A DNA stretch of 64,000 nucleotides from positions 4,179,001 to 4,243,000 of the forward strand of contig NZ_CP071454.1 of the NCBI RefSeq assembly GCF_017352135.1, read 5' to 3'. The first letter of the stretch is position 1; every line of letters begins with the position of its first letter. Of this stretch, positions 27,654 to 34,946 are shown in pieces. The position numbers were made by a program, and so were the translations under genes. Below the pieces are notes generated by a model. The model ran no database searches. It saw only the letters and a program-made list of their open reading frames with translations, and was not told where the DNA came from. The stretch is from Rhizobium lentis (GTDB taxonomy: Bacteria > Pseudomonadota > Alphaproteobacteria > Rhizobiales > Rhizobiaceae).

Positions 27654-28298
27654 TCAGAACACGAATGGAACCAGCCGGTAACGCGTCTTAGTCATGAAGG
27701 CCGCATAGGCGGGATCCTCCTTGAGCAGGCGTTCTTCCGCCAGGAGGCGCAGACATTGCGCGGCAAGAGCCGTCGCATAAATGGCGAAATTCCAGAAGCT
27801 CGGATGGGCCAGGAAGAAACCGACATGCGTCAGCAGATAACCTGCATACATCGGATGGCGGACAAACCTGTAGGGTCCGCCGATCTTGACGCCGCGATTT
27901 GCCGGCACCAGGCCGAAGCTCCGCCGCAATACCAGCTTTGCCGATATTTGCAGCAGGAAACCGAGCGACATCGTCAGAAAGCAGAGCAAGAGCGGTGCGA
28001 GCGGCGCCGCCGCCGACGGCGTGACCAGCAGGGGGAAGAGCGTGCCGATCGCGGTGACCGTCCAGTCGAAGAGGCGCAGCGAGGCGTTGCGCGTCGGCCG
28101 GCGCGTGAGAATCAGAAAGGCCGCGGCTCCTTCCGAAATGAGCAGCAGACCATCAATGATCGCCCGATTGTCCTGCATCTGCGGCAGTACGCGCATGACT
28201 ATCGCGACGAAAAGATAGCCGATGACCACCTTCTCGATAATGTCGAGAACGAAATACACATCGAGGAACGACCAGTTTGCCGCTTCTTTCTTTTCCAT
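27654..28298 (-). CDS. Isoprenylcysteine carboxylmethyltransferase family membrane protein
   Basis: The 214-residue protein has about five hydrophobic helices and the C-terminal methyltransferase block GGPYRFVRHPMYAGYLL with a later AEERLLKEDPAYAAF, the SAM-binding hallmark of ICMT/PEMT-like proteins. It probably methylates a small hydrophobic or lipid substrate at the inner membrane; bacterial members are mostly unassigned. The ATG at 28298 (MEKKEAANW) is preferred to one six codons upstream. Confidence 0.82.
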   Translation of the reverse strand: MEKKEAANWSFLDVYFVLDIIEKVVIGYLFVAIVMRVLPQMQDNRAIIDGLLLISEGAAAFLILTRRPTRNASLRLFDWTVTAIGTLFPLLVTPSAAAPLAPLLLCFLTMSLGFLLQISAKLVLRRSFGLVPANRGVKIGGPYRFVRHPMYAGYLLTHVGFFLAHPSFWNFAIYATALAAQCLRLLAEERLLKEDPAYAAFMTKTRYRLVPFVF

Positions 28299-28420
28299 TA
28301 TCTCCAGGGCTTCCACAGCTGTAACGTCGTCACATCTATATATTTTCTGAAGCTAATTAAGAATTAAGCCGTCGCCATCATTCTCGCAGGCAGAGCGATT
28401 CGAGCGCATCGGCGTAAAAA

Positions 28421-28591
28421 TTGCGAATCGAAGAGGCCCTACGGAATGTCTCGAGCGAGCTGGTGCTGACGCGCGAGGACGCTATCAGGTATATCGTCCG
28501 GGAGTGGATGGAGAAGAACACCTATCTGCCGGTGCAAGAGCTGGACGAAGATGGCGAAGTTAATCGGGAAGCATATAACAGCCAGTTATAG
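28421..28591 (+). pseudogene. Gene remnant sharing a duplicated segment with 30.55 kb
   Basis: A 56-codon frame (only TTG or GTG starts, no ribosome site) encodes a charged helical stretch ending in LPVQELDEDGEV. Bases 28526-28564 match 30551-30589 at 35 of 39 positions, encoding LPVHELHEDGDV there. Both look like pieces of one paralogous family. The rest of the 28299-28655 interval shows nothing further. Confidence 0.4.
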
Positions 28592-28655
28592 CGGCCGCTG
28601 CCTTAATCGTTGGCTTTTACGCAGCTCCAGGTGTTGTAGGTCGCCTTCCGGATAG

Positions 28656-29030
28656 CTAGGGGGCGGAGTATATTCGCGTCGCCTTTTCGTCGGCTAGAAA
28701 CCCGCATACTGCTTCTCGTGCATCGGCGGCAGTTGCGCTTTCTGGTACGCAGTTACGTCCTGCAATGATCTCATATCGGCCGGAGCTGATAACCGTTGCC
28801 TCCGGGTCATCGTGCCTAAGAGTGTATGCCATCATGTCGGAGGCAACTCGCATTTGGTCGAGAACCCCAACGACATATGCTTCGGCGGCCGCAGGGTTCG
28901 AACTACATTGGCAATGAGGCGTCGCATAAAATACCTTTCGCGAATCATTGGTTGACCCGAGTATGGTCATAAACCACCGCGTCGTCAGCTCCTCCCTCAG
29001 CCCTTGTATGAGGTCGCAGCTTCCCGTCAT
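28656..29030 (-). CDS. Hypothetical protein, 124 aa
   Basis: The frame starts at MTGSCDLIQGLREELTTRWF; the ATG 70 codons upstream runs back into the divergent gene and is unlikely. The product is a soluble-looking protein with five cysteines, a helical middle (EAYVVGVLDQMRVASDMMAY) and no known motif. Codon use is less GC-rich than in core genes, as expected for the accessory patch. No strong ribosome site, so the start and even the reality of the gene are uncertain. Confidence 0.45.
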   Translation of the reverse strand: MTGSCDLIQGLREELTTRWFMTILGSTNDSRKVFYATPHCQCSSNPAAAEAYVVGVLDQMRVASDMMAYTLRHDDPEATVISSGRYEIIAGRNCVPESATAADAREAVCGFLADEKATRIYSAP

Positions 29031-29128
29031 GCTGAATGGACTATTGATCACCTTAATGAATTTTATAAGCTGCCCCTCATTTCCGGTTTGAGGACGCTCC
29101 AAAGGGCATCCAGCATGAGGAGCATACG

Positions 29129-29470
29129 ATGATCCACGAATTGCGCATCTATACATGTCTGCCGGAGAGGCTTCCGGCACTGCAGCAGCGTTTCGAGACC
29201 GCGACACTGGCGATCTGGGAACGCCTCGGCATCCGCTCACTCGGCTTCTGGACGACGATAATCGGCTCTTCCAGCAACGATCTGATCTATCTGCTCGAAT
29301 GGCGGTCGCTGGCGGAGCGCGAGCAGAAATGGGCCGAATTCATCGCTGATCGTGAGTGGCAGGAAGCGAAGGCGAAGAGCGAGGCTGATGGGCCGATCGT
29401 CGCCAACATCACCAGTTCGCTGCTGAAGCCGACACGCTTCTACCGCGGCTTCTCCAAACCGTCGGAATAA
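29129..29470 (+). CDS. NIPSNAP family protein
   Basis: The 113-residue protein is a single NIPSNAP ferredoxin-like domain: MIHELRIYTCLPERLPALQQRFE, GFWTTIIGSSSNDLIYLLEWRSLAEREQKW and a C-terminal LLKPTRF. Members are small dimeric proteins of uncertain role, sometimes next to degradative genes. ATGAGGAGCATACG gives a good ribosome site. Codon use is core-like, unlike the genes on either side. Confidence 0.87.
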   Translation: MIHELRIYTCLPERLPALQQRFETATLAIWERLGIRSLGFWTTIIGSSSNDLIYLLEWRSLAEREQKWAEFIADREWQEAKAKSEADGPIVANITSSLLKPTRFYRGFSKPSE

Positions 29471-29589
29471 CGGTCACGGTCGGCCAAGCCCCCATGACCA
29501 TGCCCGACGAAGACGCCGCCTGCCGGATCGCAGATATTTCGCGAGCCGCATGACTTGTCCGCACATTTCATCTCTGACAATTTGCGGGC

Positions 29590-29943
29590 ATGGATATTGA
29601 TTTAGATCGACCCGAAGCCATCAGAAGTCGCGTTAAACGGATCGTTGCACGCGATTTTGACTACTCCCATTTCGCCACTATCATCATGTGGTTGCGAGAG
29701 CGTGTGCCGAAAAATAGCACACTGCGTGAGCTTGGTGATTTTCTTGCCCATCCCTGTCGTGAACGTGGCCCAACGTCTGCTGCCGTAAACGACCTGCTGA
29801 TGGATGTTTGGGATAAACTCGAAGGCCTCGATGCCAAAAAGCTTGCGCCCGCGGATTGGCTGATTGCGACAGTGGCTGCAGGATTTGTCAGGGAGCCGCT
29901 GATGTACGCTGCCGCTCCGAAACTAATTTCCTTCGAAGGCTAG
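29590..29943 (+). CDS. Hypothetical protein, 117 aa
   Basis: A cytoplasmic-looking protein with helical segments (RSRVKRIVARDFDYSHFATIIMWLRERV) and no recognised motif. Its base composition is lower in GC than the core genes. The ribosome site is weak. It belongs to the orphan ORFs of the 28.3-32 kb accessory patch. Confidence 0.55.
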   Translation: MDIDLDRPEAIRSRVKRIVARDFDYSHFATIIMWLRERVPKNSTLRELGDFLAHPCRERGPTSAAVNDLLMDVWDKLEGLDAKKLAPADWLIATVAAGFVREPLMYAAAPKLISFEG

Positions 29944-30199
29944 GTCCCGACATCATTCGATGCAGTAAATTGCCATCGTCCTGCTCGTCCCGAAGCCTCT
30001 TATTACGACGCATGCCGAAGCTTCCCGTCAAGCGTCCAGGCCAGGTATTTCCAAATCAGGACAGAGGTTTGTATCAAAGAAATGATTGGCTGCGCATATC
30101 CATACCCTCACGCCTGGGCCGGATGTCCGTTCCAGCAGCAAATCGTGGATAAACACGATTTCGCTGCGGAGTGCCCAATGACAGCGGTAGATTGAAGCC

Positions 30200-30487
30200 A
30201 TGACGAGCGAAGATCGAATTCAGCTATGGATTGCCCTCTGCATTGTCGGCCCCTTTTGCGCCTACTACTGGTATTGGTTCATCAGATCGATCATCTTCTA
30301 CAGTAGAAACGGCTTCAATTTCACCGAAGATTTCGGGCCCGAGGCCTACTGGGCCGATCGCGGAGGTGATGATGATTGCGTGTTGATGAAGCCAAAAGAG
30401 AAGTTCTTTATCGCCGGACCTTCTTTCGTGGTGGTGACCTCTGTTATGTTGATTTTCATAGTTTTAGGCTTGGCGGGAACTATTTAG
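30200..30487 (+). CDS. Small hypothetical membrane protein, 95 aa
   Basis: Two hydrophobic segments (about residues 9-30, WIALCIVGPFCAYYWYWFI, and 72-93, FVVVTSVMLIFIVLGLA) flank a hydrophilic acidic loop, giving a hairpin inner-membrane protein. No family recognised. AT-richer than the core, like its neighbours. No obvious ribosome site. Confidence 0.55.
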   Translation: MTSEDRIQLWIALCIVGPFCAYYWYWFIRSIIFYSRNGFNFTEDFGPEAYWADRGGDDDCVLMKPKEKFFIAGPSFVVVTSVMLIFIVLGLAGTI

Positions 30488-30550
30488 CCTTGCCCTTTCA
30501 AGTCAAAGACGGCCGCGTTATCCTGCACCTCGCGCAGCCCCTTATATGAT

Positions 30551-30601
30551 CTGCCGGTGCATGAGCTGCACGAAGATGGCGATGTTGATGGGACCGCGTG
30601 A
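30551..30601 (+). pseudogene. Remnant, second copy of the segment at 28526-28564
   Basis: The in-frame text LPVHELHEDGDVDGTA and a stop repeat the end of the fragment at 28.4-28.6 kb. There is no start and no upstream homology, so this is a scrap. Confidence 0.4.
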
Positions 30602-30701
30602 TCTGCGGTTTCTTCGCGAGCGCGATTTCCTGCAGGTTATCGCAGGCGATGCGCAGAAGCGTTTCACCATCAGCCGTCGACTCCGTCAACTGCGAACCTG
30701 A
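30588..30701 (+). CDS. Possible 37-residue small ORF
   Basis: A short ATG frame (MGPRDLRFLRERDFLQVIAG...) rich in Arg and Leu, with amphipathic helical character. It could be a phage-derived scrap rather than a working gene. No ribosome site. A further open stretch without a start, 30709-30858, encodes FASDWSWQEYDAKKQQVFDTL and ends at the DUF1643 start (ATGA). Confidence 0.22.
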   Translation: MGPRDLRFLRERDFLQVIAGDAQKRFTISRRLRQLRT

Positions 30702-30854
30702 AAAGGATTGCTGAAACACCGAGGATGGCAAGGAGGCTCCCGGCGCCGAACGATTCGCCTCTGACTGGTCTTGGCAGGAATACGACGCCAAGAAGCAGCA
30801 GGTGTTCGACACCCTGCGCGTTGCGCTTGGGCAAGCAACGGAGGACAGCGGCGA

Positions 30855-31403
30855 ATGACCGATCTCCTCATGACACGGCGAGCAGTATTTTCAGACTGCG
30901 GCCTATACCGATACCTGCTCGAGCACGATTTCGGCGGTGACGGCCCCATCATCTCGCTCGGAATGGTCAACCCATCCTTTGCTGACGGCGAAAAAAACGA
31001 CCATACCATGACGAAGGTCGACGGGTTCGCCATTCGCCTTAGGGCGAGGAAGGTCAAAGTCTGGAACCCATTCGCGCTCATCGCCAAGGACGTTCGCGAA
31101 CTTCGCGACGCGCTAGATCCGGTAGGCCCGGAGAACGACGCCTATATCGCGCAAGCGATTCTTGGCGCAGACATCCACATCGTTGGATGGGGTCCGCTAT
31201 CGAAGCTTCCGAAGCCCTTGCGCAACCGGTGGCGATCGGTGGTGGATGTTCTGTCCAATGCCGGGGCTAAGCCGATGTGCTGGGGAGCCGCCCAAGATGG
31301 TCAGCCTCGCCATCCCCTCATGCTTCCCTACGCAACGCCGCTCGTCCCCTGGCAGCCGCCGCACGCCCTCGAAAGGAACGGAGGCGCGAATGCGAACCGT
31401 TGA
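30855..31403 (+). CDS. DUF1643 domain-containing protein
   Basis: The 182-residue protein has the DUF1643 signature ISLGMVNPSFADGEKNDHTMTKVDGFA followed by KVWNPFALIAKDVRELRDA and VGWGPLSKLP. The family is found in phages and bacteria; its role is unknown. Its ATG overlaps the TGA of an incomplete upstream frame (ATGA), and its 3' end overlaps the HNH frame by 14 bases. Such tight packing is typical of phage gene blocks. Confidence 0.85.
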   Translation: MTDLLMTRRAVFSDCGLYRYLLEHDFGGDGPIISLGMVNPSFADGEKNDHTMTKVDGFAIRLRARKVKVWNPFALIAKDVRELRDALDPVGPENDAYIAQAILGADIHIVGWGPLSKLPKPLRNRWRSVVDVLSNAGAKPMCWGAAQDGQPRHPLMLPYATPLVPWQPPHALERNGGANANR

Positions 31404-31735
31404 AGAGTGGATCGGCAAGACCGACGACGAGAAGGTGCCGCCTCGCGTCCGCCTTCGCGTGTTCGAAAAGTTCGGCGGCATCTGCCAGCTTTCCAGCCGG
31501 AAGATCATGCCGGGCGACGAGTGGGACATTGATCACATCAAGGCGATCTGGCGCGGCGGCGGACACCGGGAAAGCAATCTTCACCCGGCATTGCGCGAAA
31601 AGCACCGCGAGAAATCCGGCGATGAGCACCGAGCAGGCGAAGTGCGACAGGATCCGCAAGAAGCATCTCGGCATCTGGCCGCAATCGAAAGCCAAAATCC
31701 GTAGCGCTGGCTTTAGAAAAACGAGGGAAGCATGA
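31390..31735 (+). pseudogene. HNH endonuclease gene broken by a frameshift
   Basis: From ATG 31390 the frame encodes an HNH-type nuclease (MRTVEEWIGKTDDEKVPPRV, FEKFGGICQLSSRKIMPGDEWDIDHIKAIWRGG, ESNLHPALREKHREKS). After about 31615 it reads nonsense to a stop at 31704. The expected C-terminus (IRKKHLGIWPQSKAKIRSAG) continues in the next frame to a TGA at 31733-31735. A single-base insertion or two-base deletion near 31610-31640 explains this. The HNH core is upstream of the break, so partial activity cannot be ruled out. Confidence 0.8.
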
Positions 31736-31842
31736 GCCTGCCTCAGTCGTGCGAAGTGAAGCATGTGCGTGCCAGCGAACGCGCCATCTGGGTTGCTCTA
31801 AAGGCAATTCAAGCCTGCGGCCTGTCTGTGGACAAGCTGTAG
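31732..31842 (+). CDS. Possible 36-residue ORF coupled to the HNH remnant
   Basis: ATG 31732 overlaps the restored HNH stop (ATGA) and opens 36 codons starting MSLPQSCEVKHVRASERAIW. The overlap suggests it was the next gene of the phage-like block. No family recognised. Confidence 0.3.
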   Translation: MSLPQSCEVKHVRASERAIWVALKAIQACGLSVDKL

Positions 31843-31910
31843 ATAACCGGTGGACAAATTGAGATCCGCTGCGGCGCGGTTGAGGGCAGTAGAGACGACC
31901 GGGATGATGG

Positions 31911-31934
31911 GGGCCTCGAAAAGTGGTGAGGCCC
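31911..31934 (+). terminator. Possible terminator at the end of the phage-like block
   Basis: GGGCCTC (31911-31917) and GAGGCCC (31928-31934) pair over a ten-base loop. There is no U-tract. Confidence 0.35.
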
Positions 31935-31981
31935 GAAGTGAAAGTTGATTATCCAGGGCTCCTCAAGGAGAAAGGGTGAAT

Positions 31982-32012
31982 GTGTCCCATGCATGGGATT
32001 GATTTGGGACAC
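31982..32012. repeat. Nested inverted repeats between the phage-like block and tRNA-Leu
   Basis: GTGTCCCA (31982-31989) pairs with TGGGACAC (32005-32012), and CCCATGCATGGG (31986-31997) is itself a perfect palindrome. It could be a protein-binding or recombination site at the element boundary. Confidence 0.3.
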
Positions 32013-32024
32013 TCTTCCCCAGAA

Positions 32025-32045
32025 GACAAGGCTTTGAGCCTTGTC
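32025..32045 (-). terminator. Hairpin downstream of tRNA-Leu
   Basis: GACAAGGCT (32025-32033), TTG and AGCCTTGTC (32037-32045) form a 9-bp stem two bases past the tRNA CCA end on the minus strand. U-tract weak. Confidence 0.6.
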
Positions 32046-32047
32046 AA

Positions 32048-32132
32048 TGGTGCGGTCGAGAAGACTCGAACTTCCACGGGTTGCCCCACAGCGACCTCAA
32101 CGCTGCGCGTCTACCAATTCCGCCACGACCGC
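32048..32132 (-). tRNA. tRNA-Leu (anticodon GAG)
   Basis: The minus strand folds as a long-variable-arm tRNA. The acceptor arm is GCGGTCG (from 32132) paired with CGACCGC plus discriminator A, and the D-arm contains GGTAGACGCGC. The anticodon stem CAGCG/CGCTG carries loop TTGAGGT (anticodon GAG), followed by a variable arm and the T-arm GTTCGAGTC. CCA is encoded. It reads CUC/CUU leucine codons. Its 3' end faces the phage-like patch, as is common for integration sites. Confidence 0.97.
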
Positions 32133-32322
32133 ATCGTGGTAGGTGCCGATTTGCGTCGGCGGGGCAGCATGTAGCAAAAGCATTTGGGGTGCACAAGGGC
32201 GATATGACAGTTTTTTTGAAAACCTGTCACGGCATTTGAATTGGCCGAAAAACGGGTCCATATAAGTCCCCTGCCGCCCCTGTTTCGTCCGGTATTTCGG
32301 GGGCAAGCGGCAAGGAAAGGCC

Positions 32323-33036
32323 ATGCTTCGCACCGATCTCGAATTCTCCATGCTCCCGAAGCTCGATACTCGCCCGGTGCGCTGGCGCATCGCCGACGGG
32401 CTCGTTGCCTATGAGGAAGCGGTGGCGACGATGGAGCGCGAGGTGGCCGCGATATCGGAAGGCGGCGACGAACTTGTCTGGCTCGTCGAGCATCCGCCGC
32501 TTTATACCGCCGGCACCAGCGCCAATGCCAACGACCTTGTCCAGCCCGACCGCTTTCCGGTCTTTGCGACGGGACGCGGCGGCGAATACACTTATCACGG
32601 CCCCGGTCAGCGCGTCGCCTATGTCATGCTTGACCTGAAGCGGAGGCGCCAGGACGTGCGCGCCTTCGTCGCCGCTCTCGAAGATGTCGTCATCCGCACG
32701 CTCGACATGATGAACGTGCGCGGTGAACGACGCGAGGATCGCGTTGGCGTCTGGGTGCGCCGTCCGGAAAAACCGTTGCTGGCCGATGGTACGATGGCCG
32801 AAGACAAGATTGCCGCCCTCGGCATTCGGCTGCGCAAATGGGTGACCTTCCACGGCCTGTCGCTCAATGTCGATCCCGATCTCGATCATTTCAGCGGCAT
32901 CGTGCCCTGCGGGATATCGGCCTATGGTGTGACCAGCCTCGTCGATCTCGGCCTTCCCGTCATGATGGCGGATGTCGATGTCAGGCTGCGCGCCGCCTTC
33001 GAGACGGTTTTTGGTGAAACGGCGAATGACACCTGA
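32323..33036 (+). CDS. lipB: Lipoyl(octanoyl) transferase
   Basis: The 237-residue enzyme moves octanoate from acyl carrier protein to the lipoyl domains of target proteins, including GcvH. It has the substrate-pocket block [21 protein letters not shown], the catalytic lysine region [23 protein letters not shown] and the catalytic cysteine in [26 protein letters not shown] precedes the ATG. It has its own promoter region, between tRNA-Leu and this gene. Confidence 0.96.
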   Translation: MLRTDLEFSMLPKLDTRPVRWRIADGLVAYEEAVATMEREVAAISEGGDELVWLVEHPPLYTAGTSANANDLVQPDRFPVFATGRGGEYTYHGPGQRVAYVMLDLKRRRQDVRAFVAALEDVVIRTLDMMNVRGERREDRVGVWVRRPEKPLLADGTMAEDKIAALGIRLRKWVTFHGLSLNVDPDLDHFSGIVPCGISAYGVTSLVDLGLPVMMADVDVRLRAAFETVFGETANDT

Positions 33037-33115
33037 CGGCTTCGGAGGTTTCACGGCTTGATTTGCCCGGCTTCCCCGTGATTGATGGGCGCCGTTTCCA
33101 CGAGAATCGGCAGCC

Positions 33116-34036
33116 ATGTCAGAGCCCCATCAAAACTCCCTGCAGGGCATGGCCATCATGTCCGGCGCCATGTTCATCCTGCCGACCATGGATGCCATCG
33201 CCAAATATATGGCGACGTTCGAGGCGATGTCCCCGGGTCAGGTCACCTTCTATCGCTTCTTCTTCCAGATCGCCTGCACCCTGCCGATTCTCTTCGCCAT
33301 TTCTGGGCACAAGGCGCTGTCGGCAAGACGTCCGTGGATGAATCTGCTGCGCGGCGTGCTGCACGGGGCTGCCAGCCTGCTTTTCTTCGTCGCCGTCAAA
33401 TACATGCCGCTTGCCGACGTCTTTGCCATCTATTTCGTCGAGCCCTTCATGCTGACGGCCATGTCGGCCTTGTTTCTCGGAGAGAAGGTCGGTTGGCGGC
33501 GTTGGATGGCGATCGTCGTCGGCTTCGGCGGCGCGATGATCGTCATTCAGCCGAGTTATCAGATTTTCGGCCTTAAGGCGCTGCTGCCGGTAGCCTGCGC
33601 CTTTCTCTTCTCACTCTATCTTTTCCTCAATCGTGCGATTGGCGAAGCCGATTCGCCGCTGACCATGCAGACGATGGCCGGTATCGGAGGAACGGTCTTC
33701 ATGGCGGCCGCCCTTCTCGCCGGCAGCAGCGCAGGTAATGCCGATTTCACCATTTCCCTGCCCTCCTCCGGCCTCGGTCTTGTGCTGCTTCTCGCACTCG
33801 GCTCGATCTCCGGATATGCGCATATGCTGGTGGTCAGGGCTTTCCGGCTTGCACCACTGTCCCTGCTTGCCCCGTTCCAGTACTTCGAGATCATCTCGGC
33901 CACCGTGCTCGGCTATGCGCTGTTCAACGACTTCCCGAACTTTTCCAAATGGATCGGCATTTTCATCATTGTCGCATCGGGCCTTTTCATCATCTGGCGC
34001 GAGCGCTTGCAGGCACAATCGCTAAAATCGTCTTGA
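33116..34036 (+). CDS. DMT superfamily transporter (EamA family)
   Basis: The 306-residue protein has about ten transmembrane helices in two EamA repeats (first around AIMSGAMFILPTMDAIAKYM, second from GLVLLLALGSISGYAHMLVVRAF). These are inner-membrane exporters of metabolites such as amino acids, nucleosides or drugs; the substrate is unknown. It lies 80 bases after lipB on the same strand but has a separate role. Confidence 0.9.
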   Translation: MSEPHQNSLQGMAIMSGAMFILPTMDAIAKYMATFEAMSPGQVTFYRFFFQIACTLPILFAISGHKALSARRPWMNLLRGVLHGAASLLFFVAVKYMPLADVFAIYFVEPFMLTAMSALFLGEKVGWRRWMAIVVGFGGAMIVIQPSYQIFGLKALLPVACAFLFSLYLFLNRAIGEADSPLTMQTMAGIGGTVFMAAALLAGSSAGNADFTISLPSSGLGLVLLLALGSISGYAHMLVVRAFRLAPLSLLAPFQYFEIISATVLGYALFNDFPNFSKWIGIFIIVASGLFIIWRERLQAQSLKSS

Positions 34037-34133
34037 TTTCGCAAGCATCGGGTTAACTCCTCTTCTTGAGGGATCGTCAATTCGCGGCCGGTAAAACTGT
34101 TTCCGGCTTCATGATGAAGCCTGGAGTTAAAAC

Positions 34134-34838
34134 ATGAGCGAATTCCGTCTCGCTTTTCCGGCCTGTGTCGTGGCCGGCAAGCATCGGCTGACGGCCGAAG
34201 ATATCGTGCTGTTGCGCAAACATGCCTTCCCGGAAGGGATACGGACATCCCAGGATGTCGTTGCAATGTTGGCGCTCAACAATTCCTGTCCCGAAAAATG
34301 TGCCGAGTGGAACGCTTTCTTCGTGGAGCAGCTCGCCGGTTTCGTCGTTCACCACAGCTACCCGCATGGCTCGCTCGATGAAATCAACGTTGCCTGGATC
34401 ATGCGCATGTTCACGACCGATGGCGTCGTCAACTCGGCGCTGGAGCTCGAGGTCATTCTCCATGTCATGGAGATTTCGGCCGACGTGCCGGGTGAGTTGA
34501 GAGCGCTTGCCCTCGACCAGCTTCGGCTGGCGATCACCGACGGTATCGGCGGCTACAAGCCGTCGCGTGCTGTCGACCGCGCGAGCATCACGCGCCAGGA
34601 CGTCGACTTTGCGATGCGCATCTTCAGAAGCATCGCCGGAGGCGGCGTCATCGCGGTCTCGCCAGCCGAATATGGCGTCCTCCAGCAGATCGAGCAGGCA
34701 ACGCTGCCCGGCGCCAACCATCCGCACTGGACCGGAATCATGGCTGCCGTCGAGCTGCGCGACCGCCCGGAACCGCGGCGCAGCCGCTGGCTGCGCATCG
34801 TCGACGAGGAGCCGATCGCGGAAGTCGCGGTCGCCTGA
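34134..34838 (+). CDS. Conserved hypothetical protein, 234 aa
   Basis: The protein is mostly helical and soluble, with ALNNSCPEKCAEWNAFFVEQLAGFVVHH near residues 45-75 and a pattern of short helices resembling EF-hand-free alpha bundles. No catalytic motif can be named. AGTTAAAACATG gives a weak ribosome site. Codon use is core-like. It is followed by the long hairpin before pccA. Confidence 0.68.
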   Translation: MSEFRLAFPACVVAGKHRLTAEDIVLLRKHAFPEGIRTSQDVVAMLALNNSCPEKCAEWNAFFVEQLAGFVVHHSYPHGSLDEINVAWIMRMFTTDGVVNSALELEVILHVMEISADVPGELRALALDQLRLAITDGIGGYKPSRAVDRASITRQDVDFAMRIFRSIAGGGVIAVSPAEYGVLQQIEQATLPGANHPHWTGIMAAVELRDRPEPRRSRWLRIVDEEPIAEVAVA

Positions 34839-34890
34839 CAGTCGGCGGCATAATCCCACGCTTCCGGCGTGCCGGCCTCAAGCCCGATTG

Positions 34891-34928
34891 TGCGTTCCGG
34901 TATTTTATGCGTAAAACTCCGGAACGCA
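34891..34928 (+). promoter_or_regulatory. Long interrupted hairpin in the pccA leader
   Basis: TGCGTTCCGG (34891-34900) pairs with CCGGAACGCA (34919-34928). Inside, TTTTA (34903-34907) and TAAAA (34912-34916) form a second stem with a TGCG loop. It ends 18 bases before the pccA ATG, so it could regulate pccA or end the upstream transcript, though the U-tract is only TTT. Confidence 0.55.
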
Positions 34929-34946
34929 TTTCTGGGTGGAGTCTCG

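Noticed and set aside
28852..28868. GGTCGAGAA at 28.86 kb as a second copy of the tRNA-Leu 3' end (attachment site)
   Set aside because: Only nine bases match; expected by chance, and flanks do not agree.
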